The translations under genes and the position numbers were made by a program. Source: Skeletonema tropicum (lineage: Eukaryota > Bacillariophyta > Thalassiosirophyceae > Thalassiosirales > Thalassiosiraceae). Taken from it: a stretch of DNA of 64,000 bases. Below are positions 53,560 to 64,000 of this stretch, piece by piece. The stretch lies in assembly GCA_037178625.1 (NCBI GenBank), contig CM074148.1, positions 1,302,001-1,366,000 on the forward strand, read 5' to 3'. Each line of letters opens with the position of its first letter. The first letter of the stretch is position 1. The notes under the pieces are model-generated. The model had not been told where the DNA came from. It made no database searches and was given only the letters and a program-made list of their open reading frames with translations.

Positions 53560-54720
53560 ATGGGACAAGGACTTTTGGACCTTCCAAGAAGCGATGAAGA
53601 AAATAGACAAGACAACCGCCTTTTCAGATTCAACCTCCTCCGCTGTTTACGTATGAACATTTGGGAAACAACAGAACAACTCAAATGCCCCTTCTGCAAA
53701 CAAGACTTCGACACAAAAGGAGACCATCTATATCAATGCAGCCACCTCAGCAAACAATTCAAAACGAAGATGCACAACAAATGGAGAGATATGTGGCACA
53801 AGGAGATGGAAACACTCATTCCCTTCATCCAACTCACAGACACAAAAATCTGTAAAGAAACTACAGGCTTAGTCCGCAGCATCAAAAAATCCAACATTAA
53901 ACCATTCGACACCCATTTCAACCTCCCTATAGTCTCAAACGAGAACCACTTCAGATGCAAACTATCTAAAATTGGATTTGACATGGTCACATGCAACTCT
54001 GACACTTGCCCTTCTCCATCCCGAGGTGGAAGTAACGCTAAATCAAACAATATCGTCGCGTCACTCCTTTCGGCAGAGAAGATCAAGTTTCAAAGAGGCA
54101 GAGGTTCAAATGCATCACGCACCGACAGCTCATCACAAATAACACTCACCGGAGAACAAATCATCGGAGAACTTTACTCAGATAACATGCAACTACTTCC
54201 TTTTGCCATCAGTCCACTAGGCCTCTTCGGACCCACAATAAACTACTTCCTATATGGCACACCTCCAAATGGCGACTACAAAACACTCCACAATATCGAC
54301 AAGTCCAAATTCCCAAACGCCTCCAACATGGCTCACCAAGCATTCACTAGAACCCCATCAAACATCCTAGAACGAGCCGACTCAATTTGGAAATCAAAAC
54401 AACGAAACTATCACTACGGGGGATCCTACAAAAGCCCAGATCCAAGCACCTACTACACACAAATATTCGGGAGAACGGTTTGTAAGGCAAACGGCTCAGC
54501 AGGACTAGCTGCCATTCAAGCACTTTATGAGAGCAACAATGGCCCGATAACAGCGTCGTCACTTAATGATGACCAAATTTCATATTTATTATACAGTACA
54601 GGTGGCAGATCTACTTCACAAAGAAGTAGCTCTCAGTCGACTCAAGAGTCGTCTCAGCCCCCCCAAAAGCGAAGGCGTATCCACGATTCTTTTCTTGTTT
54701 GCAATACCAGTGATACGTAG
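53560..54720 (+). pseudogene. Non-LTR retroelement 3' ORF fragment
   Basis: The 386-residue frame begins MGQGLLDLPRSDEENRQDNR and soon shows CPFCKQDFDTKGDHLYQCSH, a C..C...GDH...C zinc-type motif found after the reverse transcriptase in algal non-LTR retroelements. A second conserved block near residues 245-325 includes FGPTINYFLYGTPPNGDYK, WKSKQRNYHYGGSYKSPDP and YTQIFGRTVCKANG. The reverse transcriptase is missing. The paralogue at 28710 lacks the whole insert. The 3' end (TACCGTAGCACAGAAATAAC) is shared with a shorter copy at 60.7 kb, while 5' ends differ, as expected of 5'-truncated LINE copies. The ORF itself is uninterrupted. Confidence 0.75.
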
Positions 54721-54836
54721 TTTACCGTAGCACAGAAATAACCTAAAGCCCCACACACACTTTGCAATCTGCGCTGCCTGCCTAGCTTGCAACAACTTGC
54801 AATGACATACACTCTCATCATCATCACTTCCCAACG

Positions 54837-55715
54837 ATGATTCTAAATCGACGGCAAGCACTTATCAAGTTGCTGGTCGTACTGTTGTTCGCAGTGGCCT
54901 GTCTCAACTTTTTCATTGCTGTAGACAGTGGCGGCGGCGGCGGCGGCGATGGCGATGCATTGTCACTAGCGTTAGGAGAATCATCATCATCGATCAATAT
55001 CATTAACACTAAAAAATCATCTACCACCGACGTGATAACAATCGAATCAGGTCATCTCAATGGCAACCTCTACCTCCCTTCCGCACTCCGACCAACGAAA
55101 GATACCGATCGCCTGCGCAGCACAGACATCACAACAATCACAACATCTTCCAAAGAAGATGACCAACATCATCAAAAAATAATGATAATCCTTGGTGCTG
55201 TCTCATCGCATCCGCACCCAACCAACCCAAGCGCATCACATGTCACGGCACCTGCTTCCACCCTCGCGCCTGCACTGACAAATTATATCCCTTCCAATCA
55301 TCCACCGAACAATCGTTCTTTCATCAATTGCGAAATGTCACCTTTGAGAATCGACGGATTGTAGGACAAATTGCAGTGGGGAGTGAGACGCGGGAACTGC
55401 AACGAAAATGTCGTGAGGGGAATGCGAGATTGCATCCCCCTTATCGGTGGTGTTACCAGTGGCTGCTGCTGCGGCAACGTCGTGATGATAATGGTAGTGA
55501 TGATGGAAGACGTGATGATAATAATAATTACAATTATTATTACAGCATTGATCCATATGAGGCTAATTTACCACCGGCTGGATGTTCGCTCATTAAGGGG
55601 ACTCATTCCGCCTATCAAAATCTACTGCTATTTCCAAGCAGTAGTAGCAGTCCATACGATAAAACGAACAGCAACAACAACAATCTTGACAACGGTAATA
55701 CCGAAACAACCAATC

Positions 55716-55758
<43 letters not shown>

Positions 55759-56688
55759 ACTATTAGCATTCTGTGGCATCCCCAAAAATGGAATTACCAA
55801 CTGGATCCAACTACTACGCTTCATCATTGGTGCTCCCGACTATCTCTCCTTGCCTTACGAAAAGCATGATTGGAAACAATTTCAATTCGATTCTCTAAGT
55901 GAACATGTCCAACTAGACATCTTGAACGATGACGACTCGTACCTATTTGCAGCCTTCTTGCGTGATCCGGCGGAACGATTGTTATCGTTCTATTTGGATA
56001 AGATCAATAATGAAAGAAATAATAATGAACGATGGAAGAAACATTTCGTGTCTAGATATGGACTAGATGGTACACCCACGTTTGAAGAGTTTGTCAAGTT
56101 GATTGATCGGGAGCGAACAACACCGTGTCCATTAGTAGTTCATCATGGTGGTGGTAGAACTAAAATGTTATTACTCTCGGCGGTCTGGATTGGTGTACCG
56201 ATGAACATTGGAAACCACAAACATTCCATTGCGGTCTATCGGAATTCTTGCCACGTTTTAAATTCATTGGATCGTTGCATAGGATGGAACATCAGGCGAA
56301 ACAGATATTGCAGCATGTTGGGTTGTGGGATTCGTATGGTAGGTATTACCATGAAGAGATGAGTTTCGTTCCTCAGAGTAGTTGTGTGGTTCCACCTCCC
56401 GAGTTGAAGGTTGGGGATGTGCTGAGTGGATTTCAACAGCGGTCTTCCAATATGGGTAAAACAAAAGAAGGACGAGGTACCATTGATAAGAAGTTTGCAC
56501 ATCATTCTACCCAATCTCAATCCAAACTTGACGAGTATTACACAGATGAGCTACGAGCAATTGTGAAGCGATTGTATGCAAATGATTACAAAGTGTGGAA
56601 CTTGATCAAGGACGAAGAAGAATTAGTGAGCGGGAGTGAATTGGCAATCAAGTTGTCTAGTTCTTGTAGTGATAAAGCAATTCATTGA
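54837..56688 (+). pseudogene. Sulfotransferase-like membrane protein, two apparent frameshifts
   Basis: The ATG at 54837 starts MILNRRQALIKLLVVLLFAV, a type II signal anchor, followed by a Gly run. After an A6 run at 55175-55180 the reading must shift by one to continue CCLIASAPNQPKRITCHGTC and on. The catalytic part reads LLAFCGIPKNGITNWIQLLR (5' phosphosulfate binding) and FAAFLRDPAERLLSFYLDKI (3' phosphate binding), the pattern of Golgi carbohydrate sulfotransferases (Sulfotransfer_2). A second shift between 56150 and 56180 restores GLDWCTDEHWKPQTFHCG and FKFIGSLHRMEHQAKQILQH to the stop. Either a gene with sequencing indels or introns I could not place, or a young pseudogene. Its 5' end is duplicated at 28.8 kb. 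Confidence 0.7.
55718..55757 (+). repeat. (AAC)n trinucleotide run, poly-Asn
   Basis: About 13 AAC codons precede the catalytic domain of the sulfotransferase-like gene. Confidence 0.9.
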
Positions 56689-56947
56689 GCTTCACTTATG
56701 CGAATGTGCATCCCCCATGTTAAGAGTGTTCCAAAATGTTCTTTTCTAATACAGTTACAATTGTCACTGCTGACGATTTAATGCAATCTGCCAGCTGCTA
56801 ACATCGTTCTTCTCCTATCCCCATCACCACACACACCCCTAAACTATTGTCACTTCTTTTATTGCAAAGCAAGAAAACACACTGTCCAACACGTTTCTAT
56901 TCCAACATCCCCCCTCCCCTCAACCTAATCTATCAATCAATAATTGT

Positions 56948-58665
56948 TTAATACCTCAGCATGTAAGAGTGACGACGGATCCAGTTGTAATCGGGAAGCT
57001 CATGAATACCTCCAATCGCCGCCAAAGCGTGATCTTGATCATTAATCACCTCACCAGCTGCAGCCTTCACATCATCCATGGTCAACGCATCAACTTTTGC
57101 CAACATCTCCGTCAAAGATATCACACGTCCAACAGTAGCAATCTGCTGCGCCATTTGCTCCCCAGCAGCAATATCCCCATCATAACTGGCCAATATTTGT
57201 GTCTTGAGGGTAACCTTGGCCCTCGCAAACTCTTCCTCACTCACACCATGAGCAAGACGGACAAAGTTGGGCATAACATACCACAACAAATCATCCAACT
57301 TGTTATCAGGTGCGGTGGCAACCATACCAAATAATCCCGAATCGGAATAATTCAAACTAAATGCCGAAATAGACGATGCAAGTTCATGATCGGCCACCTC
57401 CTGACACATGGCCGCGGCAACATTCTTCCCAAGTCCATCAGCCTTGGAGAAGGATCCCAACAAGGTAGCCATGAGTGCTAGGGGCATTGCCTTAGGATCC
57501 GTCCACGAGGCTCCCTCAAATCCAAGTGCAATGGTGGCAGTGCTGTGTGAATCATAACGAATTCTCACATCCGAACCAATAAATGCCGACTTGTCCGCCA
57601 CACTCCCCACAGCCTTGCTATCCGCAACCGACCCACTCAATGATCCATATGCCGCCTCAGCCTCGGCCACCAACTTGTCATGACTTCCACCTCCAGTTCC
57701 CACCACTACAACATTCGATCCACTCACTCCACCCAACAATGCGGCAACATCATCAGCACTTACCGACGCCACACTCTCGGCCGATCCCTCGAGCGCATTC
57801 CCCAATGAATTCCCGCTTGGTCCATTCTGATACGCAGTAGAATGCAACTGATCCAACATTTGACTCTCATACGAAAGTCCTGCCAATTTACACGCCAAAT
57901 TTCCCTTAAGGGTGTCCAAATTGGAAGAAGAAGCGGCGGCATCGGCGGTAAGTGCCGAGATGGACGAGAGAGAAATGTGTTCACGACCGACAATGCCACC
58001 CATGGAGGAGGCGAGGATGGCGGATTCTCCTCCGATGGTGTCGAAGCGGGATCCGATGCCGGAGAGGCGGACGGTGGTGTAGCCGGATCCGGAGCTGATT
58101 ATTATTATTATTATATTATTTATTCATGTAGTGGATATTTTTTGTTGTGTTATTTATTTGGTGTGCCCAATGAGGATGAAAGAGACGAATTTTGGACGTT
58201 AGAATGACGTAATCGACAATAAGTTAAATAATTGAATTGATTGGATTTTTGCAATTCGAATGAACTGTCCCCAGGTGTCTACCGCTGAATCAAAGACAAA
58301 GGAACACAACATGTGTGTATTTTTCACTATTGGCTTGATTAAATTGGATCCATAGAACTTTCTGTCTATCAAAATTCATTCCCTACAACCGACACTAAAT
58401 GTCATTACCATTCATCTGCCATCTACATCAGCCATCTCATCACAGTGTCAGCACAGCAATTCATTGATAAACACAAAACTCACCCATCGGCATTATAAAG
58501 ACTCGCAACGGTCACCCCATTTCCAAGCTTGCTAACAGTTGCCGCCGGAGCCTCGCTAACATACGAAGGCACATCCGAAGACACAGTGCTGGCGGCCACT
58601 GTGGACATGCGTCGGGCGGCAGTGGAGCGGATTAGGGAGGGGCGTACTAGCAACTTCATTGTCAT
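56948..58665 (-). CDS. Mitochondrial M16-family protein, complex III core/MPP-like
   Basis: Exon 1 (58484-58665) encodes MTMKLLVRPSLIRSTAARRM, a basic, hydroxyl-rich mitochondrial presequence, then VSKLGNGVTVASLYNADG. It ends at GTGAGT. The 389 bp intron ends at AATAATCAG, and exon 2 (56948-58094) continues in frame (GSGSGYTTVRLSGIGSRFDT) for a total of 442 residues, the usual size. Later blocks include LDQLHSTAYQN, NVVVVGTGGGSHDKLV, ALGFEGASW and LPDYNWIRRHSYMLRY. The HxxEH zinc site of active processing peptidase beta is absent, so it should be a non-catalytic core subunit (QCR2 or alpha-MPP-like). An ATG upstream at 58782 in the same frame is less likely because it would bury the presequence. 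It is the clearest housekeeping gene in the window. Confidence 0.85.
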
Positions 58666-59691
58666 GGTTGTTATCTCTATGATGAGAGAATCAACGCATT
58701 TATTCGGGGGAGTTGGGCGAAGGACAGAACAGGATGTATGTCTTATTTTGAAGATAGTGTCTGTGTAGACGGTACCCAGCATTAGTCACAAAGTGCTGCG
58801 TCGGAAGCATGCAGGAAAGTATGACGCTGGATTAGGATGAGATTAGAGTTTAGGGGGCATGACGTAGGAACATGAGGCAGTGCAAGGCAAGAATGTTGTA
58901 AAAGGACAAAAGGCATGCACGGAACGGAGCAAATTTCACATATCGTCTCCTACTCATATGACACGGACTGGATTTCAATGACGTATCTCTACACTATCTT
59001 GCAACTCTCCGGCCACTTGTTAGGTAATATCACAATTTTTGCAAATTCAAATTACTCACTATACGATGGATGTTGCCGTAGGAGCGGTATTTTCTCTCAC
59101 TCTACGGTGATTGAGGTCATCTTTCTCTCTTAGCTTTTACACTCTGCAGTATACGATGCTGTTGCAACACCATATTCATAGGATAGACTACATATCAGTA
59201 GTATGGCCTCTCGGACTCGGAGATGCATATCGCGAGCAAAGTCCTCTCTCGAGCATCACAGCTGAGTCCCATGACGGCACTGGCACTGCAGCTGCAGCGG
59301 CCGGTCATATCTATAACTGTTGTGTCAAGCAGCACACAGCAACCCTGTTTCACCATTCGCCAAGCAACAGCAAATATATATACACAGAGCTCTAATCTCA
59401 CTAGTGATCAATAATTATAGCAGTATCTGCAAGCTCACACTACAATACAAGTCTCAAAGACAAGCATTACAGTCACGAGAGTCTCCGTATGGATGCTTGG
59501 AAAGATCAGCTTCTCGTGCGCACACCTTCTGCGCCCCCCATGGAAACGTCAACATTACATAGCAGCAAAATGTCCAGCTTGATATCTCCAATCTTCCTAA
59601 TTATTATCCTCTCAGCCGTCTCCACTTTCCTTCCCAACTACATCATTATCATTCTCTTTTGTCCTACTCTTCCTACGCCCCCCTGTTCGTC
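58666..59691. other. No supported gene
   Basis: Between the M16 gene and the LRR gene. Only short frames. Confidence 0.45.
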
Positions 59692-60633
59692 CTACTCCTC
59701 CATAATATCTTCATCATCGTCGCTATCGTCTTCCTCCTCCACCTCAAATGTGTGCGATGGCAGCTCGAGAAAAGGAAGCACATTTCTCATCACAATCTCT
59801 TCAGGCAACGCAAGATGGAGCGTAGCTGCAACCAACCCATTTAAGAAGTGTTCATGCTCTGCTTTGTAGTGCATGATTTTGCGGAAGACATACCTAATCC
59901 ATGCTCGTATCGCAGCAGTCTTCTCCCCGTATTGCCATTCATGATCGCCAGCATCAGCATCGGGAAGAAACCGATTGATTAAATTGACTCCGTCGTTCAT
60001 ATCATCTCTCCACTCCTTAAATTGCAAAGCAGCGATAGTTTCATGAATATCCCCAACTAGATCAACGTGCTTCAAATTATTACACTCTACGAATGTATCA
60101 TCCATAGTAATCATGCCATCTTTTAATGGAATGGCGATTCGTTCCAGATAGGCGCAGTGAATGAATCCTCCCCTCTCAATACGTCGCAGATTGTTGCCAA
60201 ATTTCACGTCCGTCAGGGTGTCACAACCAGCGAATGCCCTCTCCTCAACAAGTTGTTGGACTGATGGCAGATTGATGCTCCTCAAAGATTTGCAGAGACT
60301 GAATGCATGTTCTTTAATTATTTCCAGCTTGCCACTATCAACCTCCGTCAGGGCATCACAACCGAAGAATGCAAACTCCCCAACCAATGTGACACCCGGC
60401 ATGATTACTCGTCTTAAGGAATGGCAATTACTGAATGCCCCTTCTTCAATCTTTTCGACACCCTCATGGCAGATTACTTCGATTATGTTGGGATGATTTT
60501 CGAATGTCCGAGTACGGACGATTGTGACGGCATCAGCTACGATGACGATGATCTTTCCACCACGAGGAATTTCTTCGTCGGCTTCACCCCTGTAGATGTA
60601 TCTAACGAAATTATTATCGCCCTCGTCCGACAT
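59692..60633 (-). CDS. BspA-like leucine-rich repeat protein
   Basis: The gene encodes 313 residues starting MSDEGDNNFVRYIYRGEADE, nearly the same start as the 26.0 kb gene. About seven LRR_5 repeats occupy residues 35-190 (RTRTFENHPNIIEVICHE, EEGAFSNCHSLRRVIMPG, KEHAFSLCKSLRSINLPS). LQFKEWRDDMNDGVNLINRF, IRYVFRKIMHYKAEHEH and LPEEIVMRNVLPFLELP follow, then an acidic end. No break is seen. It sits opposite to the related gene at 62.1 kb, with two retroelement fragments between them. Confidence 0.9.
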   Translation of the reverse strand: MSDEGDNNFVRYIYRGEADEEIPRGGKIIVIVADAVTIVRTRTFENHPNIIEVICHEGVEKIEEGAFSNCHSLRRVIMPGVTLVGEFAFFGCDALTEVDSGKLEIIKEHAFSLCKSLRSINLPSVQQLVEERAFAGCDTLTDVKFGNNLRRIERGGFIHCAYLERIAIPLKDGMITMDDTFVECNNLKHVDLVGDIHETIAALQFKEWRDDMNDGVNLINRFLPDADAGDHEWQYGEKTAAIRAWIRYVFRKIMHYKAEHEHFLNGLVAATLHLALPEEIVMRNVLPFLELPSHTFEVEEEDDSDDDEDIMEE

Positions 60634-60714
60634 GATGGAGCAGCTGCGTTGGATGGAAAAGATCTGTGTGCCTCCTGTGTGCGGTGCCCGGTGCCAAGAC
60701 AGAGGAAGGTTAGG

Positions 60715-61195
60715 TAGGGCTTTCGGTTATTTCTGTGCTACGGTAAACTACGTATCACTGGTATTGTAAACAAGAAAAGTATCTGTAGATGGCTGAGAAG
60801 ACTCTTGAGTCGACTGAGAGCTACTTCTTTGTGAAATAGATCTGCCACCTGTACTGTGTAATAAATATGAAATTTGGTCATCATTGAGTGATGATGTGGT
60901 GGTCGGGCCATTGTTGCTCTCATAGAGTGCTTGAATGGCAGCTAGAGTCCTGCTGAGCCGTTTGCCTTGCAAATCGTTCTCCCGAATATTTGTGTGTAAT
61001 AGGTGCTGGGTCAGGGCTTTTGTAGGATCCCCCGTAGTGATAGTTTCGTTGTTTTGATTTCCAAATTGAGTCGGCTCGTTCTAGGATGTTTGATGGGGTT
61101 CTAGTGAATGCTTGGTGAGCCATTTTGGAGGCGTTTGGGAATTTGGACTTGTCGATATTGTGGAGTGTTTTGTAGTCGCCATTTGGAGGTGGTGC
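60715..61195 (-). pseudogene. 5'-truncated copy of non-LTR retroelement
   Basis: Matches the last 160 codons and 3' flank of the 53560-54720 element (PPNGDYKTLHNIDKSKFPNA, YHYGGSYKSPDP, YESNNGP, QISYLLHSTGGRS). Similarity starts at CACCTCCAAATGGCGACTAC and ends with the same GTAGCACAGAAATAACC. A frame break lies near 60970. The shared 3' end and different 5' end support LINE-type truncation. Confidence 0.8.
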
Positions 61196-61304
61196 CGGGA
61201 GCAACAAAGACTGAGGAAAGTACCCTGCTGTTGAAGCAGGCCAGCCAGGTGAGGTACTTACCTAAGTAAATACATATACAGGCATAAGTAGTTACTTAGG
61301 CCCA

Positions 61305-61670
61305 ATGTTCCGCAGATTCCTCTTCGGCGACGACCCCATCCAACCACTCTCCTTTTCAGCCAACAAGCCTCACGCAGCGAAGATGTACCGCGACTCACTC
61401 CAAAGCTCAGCCCCCCATGGCATCCTTCCCCTAGCCAATTCCTCATGGTCTGCTTCCAAACCAGCCCACCAGCGATTCTATGGCCACTCCTACACAGCAC
61501 CCACCCCCCAGATCCATTTCCTTCAGCAGTTTGGCCTTGCCTGCACCAAGGCGTTCGCTTTCCACATCCGTCGACCAGTTAGTTCCCGGCAGGCTGCACA
61601 GGCGTCTTCGGGACCAGCCCGAGCCCCTCCAGGTTTAAATTCTTCTTTCTCTACTGACACCGGTGTCTAG
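61305..61670 (+). pseudogene. Diverged relative of the retroelement C-terminal domain
   Basis: The 121-residue frame (MFRRFLFGDDPIQPLSFSAN, MYRDSLQSSAPHGILPLANS, RFYGHSYTAPTPQIHFLQQF, GLACTKAFAF) aligns with the conserved block of the 53.6 kb ORF: YHYGGSYKSPDP with RFYGHSYTAPTP and YTQIFGRTVCKA with LQQFGLACTKA. It is a separate retroelement lineage carrying the same terminal module, in opposite orientation to its neighbour. Only the C-terminal end is present. Confidence 0.6.
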
Positions 61671-62125
61671 AGAGTAGTGACTAAAATAATCTATCTATCT
61701 ATCTTAGTATGGTATTTATGTATCGACCTCGCTCTTTAGGTATTATGCGGTCATTACGATTACAATAATGACCTCGCCTTATTCCCGAGTCCTCAATCAA
61801 GATAACAACCATGAAGAAGTCAAGTAGTAGTAGCACTCACAATTATTAATATTGTCTCAATCATAGACGCCCTCTAGAACTGAATTCAGCTAACCTGGTC
61901 AGCCGTAGCGAACTAAAAACAGCACTTCCAAGGGAAGCGTTTATCATTGTAAAGGTTGGACTGCATCTCGACGAAGGAATCGGAAATCGGAGGTCATAAC
62001 ACGTGGTGGTGCGTAACAAGTAACATAACTGAGATCCATTGCAAAAAAAATGCGGTGAGGCAGAGTGGAGTAAACCAAAGGAATAATTACTAAGTGGACC
62101 TACCGCTGATAGAAGAGTTTCCGCC
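61671..62125. other. 5' flank of LRR gene
   Basis: A (CTAT)n-like run near 61690. Nothing else is recognised. Confidence 0.45.
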
Positions 62126-63176
62126 ATGGCGGCCGAGGGCGATAATATTATTAGATACATCTACGGAGGTGCAGACGGCGATCGCATTGGAAACATTGAA
62201 CTTCCTTGGACTGATACAAATCATGTCATCGTCGTCGTGGATGAATCCATGACAGCCATTCTACGCGAGGCATTCGAAGAGCATCCTTGGATTATTAAAG
62301 TCATTTGCCATGATAGAGTCGAACGCATCGAAAAATATGCATTCTGGAGCTGCCAATCCTTGCGGCGAGTCATCATGCCGGGCGTGAGGATTGTTGAAGA
62401 TGAGGCATTCTATGAGTGTGAAGTCCTGGAACATGTGGAATGCGACGAGCTGGAAATAATTGAGGACCATGCATTCACACGCTGCAAATCTTTGAGGAGC
62501 ATCAACCTGACATCTGCCAGGATCATCAAGGAGAGTGCATTCAATGGGTGTAGAGTCATGGCAGATGTGAAATTTAGTAGTAAACTGGAACGAATTGAGG
62601 AGGCAGCATTCGCTTTCTGCACGTCTCTTGAACGAATTACCATCCCATTGAAAGATGGCATCATTACTCGCGATAATATATTCCAGGGGTGCGAAAATTT
62701 GAATTACGTTGATCTGGTCGAGGGAGCACTGCATGAAATTATTGCTGCTTTGCAATTGGAGGAATGGGGGAATGATATGCACGAAGAAATTGATTTAATC
62801 AATCATATTCTTCCCTATGTATACGTTGGCGGCCCAGGGTCGGATCCGGGAGAAAAGGCCGAGGCAATATGGAGGTGGATTCGATCAGTGCTACGCAAAA
62901 ATTATTTACTACAAAGAAGAGCATCAACGTGTATTAGACGAGGCTGCAACTACCCTCCATCATGTTTTGCCTCATGATATTTCGACCAACCACGTTCTTC
63001 CTTTTCTCGAGTTGCCAGCACACACGTTTGAAATAGAAGAGGTAGAAGAAGCAGCAGATGAAAGTGAGATAGGGAATTCCTCTGAAGGAGAGGATTCAGA
63101 AGAAGAGAGCGACGAGGAGGGAGGGGAAGAGGATGAAGAGGAGGATTACCACGAGGAGATAGACAATGGATGGTGA
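62126..63176 (+). pseudogene. BspA-like leucine-rich repeat protein, single frameshift in A5 run
   Basis: It starts MAAEGDNIIRYIYGGADGDR. Seven LRR_5 repeats follow (REAFEEHPWIIKVICHD, EKYAFWSCQSLRRVIMPG, EDHAFTRCKSLRSINLTS) and the conserved LQLEEWGNDMHEEIDLINHI and IRSVLRK. At the A-run 62897-62901 the frame breaks; reading with one A fewer gives IIYYKEEHQRVLDEAATTLH, LPHDISTNHVLPFLELP and a long acidic end to 63176, exactly as in the paralogues. One base in a homopolymer is a typical assembly error, so this may be an intact gene. Confidence 0.8.
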
Positions 63177-63440
63177 CGTGGGGGGAGAGGAGGATCACAA
63201 AGATGATGATGAACATGAGAGATCACAAATAGGAAGAGACAAAAGCAAAAGACAAAGGCGATGAATGACAAGAAGGGCGGGGGGTGGGGATATGACATTC
63301 GTTTGAGGTAGGCTTTGTGTTGTTCAAGAGATCCTTTGCTCAAGCAGGGACAAAAGATTGTTGTACTAGAATAACATAAGTTTATGTTGTATTGCCTATG
63401 CAATCTGCTGTGCCAATGCTTCATTTACTGCCACCCAAGC

Positions 63441-63671
63441 TCACCAAAGGAAAGAGAAGACAAGAAATAGCAAGTTACTTAAAGTTGGACACAAAGACGA
63501 CATACTGCCTGAAGCTGAAGATAGAGGTAATGGATCAAGACCAATGTGCTGGAGAAAAGGGAGAACATTATTCATCGCAATTGCGTGAGGCAAATCAAAC
63601 AGGAGTGTGGTTGCAGCATCGTCCTTGTTGCATGCAGGCCAGCCAGGTAAATAAGTACCAGGTGAAGACAT
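63441..63671 (-). pseudogene. C-terminal fragment of another LRR family gene
   Basis: The minus frame reads NKDDAATTLLFDLPHAIAMN and NVLPFLQHIGLDPLP, matching EAATTLHHVLPHDISTNHVL and PFLELP of the LRR family. No repeats precede it in the remaining 330 bp, so only the terminal module is present, unless exons lie beyond the window. The ATG at 63669-63671 opens the frame but is probably not a real start. Confidence 0.5.
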
Positions 63672-63742
63672 TGGTCGTCGTAACGGTACCCGTAATTATC
63701 CGACCAGATTCGACAGCCTCAGTGCTTTTGCAAGACAAATAA

Positions 63743-64000
63743 TGGAAGCAACGAATAAAATAAAATGGCATCTCCACAGAATGCAACCATCAACAAGATA
63801 AGAACGCATCTTCATAGATGGTCAATGGTGCTACCACTTTGTTGACCAGGGCCATCAGTTTTTCAGATAGAGATTGTCAATCGATTCCTCTCCACCTCCA
63901 CATCCACAGCATGCAAAGTATCGCACTTCCGCAAAAGCAAAAGCTGTACATATCCGATGAGGCTCTTCGTCTCAAAACAAAAGCAGCTGCTCATCGTCAC
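63743..64000. other. No supported gene at window end
   Basis: No recognisable frame or repeat. Confidence 0.4.

Noticed and set aside
58659..58782. Upstream ATG at 58782 as start of the M16 protein
   Set aside because: It would place about 40 non-presequence residues before a typical mitochondrial targeting sequence.

Overview
This is a 64 kb stretch of eukaryotic nuclear DNA, most likely from a diatom and probably a centric one. The case rests on gene content: heat-shock-factor-type DNA-binding proteins present as expanded paralogues, BspA-like leucine-rich-repeat proteins, an Lys/Ser/Pro-rich membrane-anchored protein with a silaffin-like tail, and a large Pro/Ser-repeat cell-surface protein. 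The few introns are short GT-AG introns of 110-390 bp. No bacterial operons, rRNA or tRNA genes were seen. Species assignment is inference.

Layout. 0-4.2 kb: a truncated minus-strand gene, an LRR gene and a 512 bp MITE. 4.2-15.6 kb and 30.5-36.0 kb: two copies of one segment that carries a minus-strand and a plus-strand HSF-type gene. Copy A is longer because it took in a 1.17 kb TIR element and a 4.36 kb Helitron-like insertion. 16.3-16.5 kb: a tandem array of short hairpins whose stems covary. 17.5-18.8 kb: a decayed ankyrin-type gene. 19.9 kb: the silaffin-like gene. 20.6-21.8 kb: a 419 bp inverted duplication of a small gene. 23.4-24.7 kb: a Dna2-like helicase fragment between direct repeats. 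26.0 kb: an LRR gene. 28.2-30.5 kb: mosaic duplications, an 82 bp minisatellite and a retroelement fragment. 36-42 kb: a Cys-rich secreted gene, a 906 bp LTR mini-element with identical LTRs, and a 3.0 kb PIF/Harbinger element. 42.4-43.9 and 51.5-52.8 kb: two copies of a decayed unknown gene. 44.9-48.5 kb: a three-exon surface protein with a recent internal exon-intron duplication. 49.3-51.5 kb: a 2.2 kb TIR element with one zinc-finger ORF. 53-56.7 kb: a MITE, a non-LTR retroelement 3' fragment and a sulfotransferase-like gene. 56.9-58.7 kb: a mitochondrial M16-family gene. 59.7-63.7 kb: two or three more LRR genes with retroelement fragments between them.

The window is dominated by duplication and transposition, not by a pathway. 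Because several segments are present twice, many insertions can be read against an 'empty' paralogue, which fixes their boundaries and target-site duplications by eye. The most unusual signals are the covarying hairpin array (16298-16475), a family of tiny 3'-end retroposon-like insertions with 15 bp target duplications (24.5, 33.6 and 52.3 kb), and the inverted duplicated gene at 21 kb. Several genes (LRR at 62.1 kb, sulfotransferase at 55 kb, Harbinger ORF2 at 39.7 kb) are broken only by single-base shifts, some in A-runs, so assembly error must be weighed against true decay.
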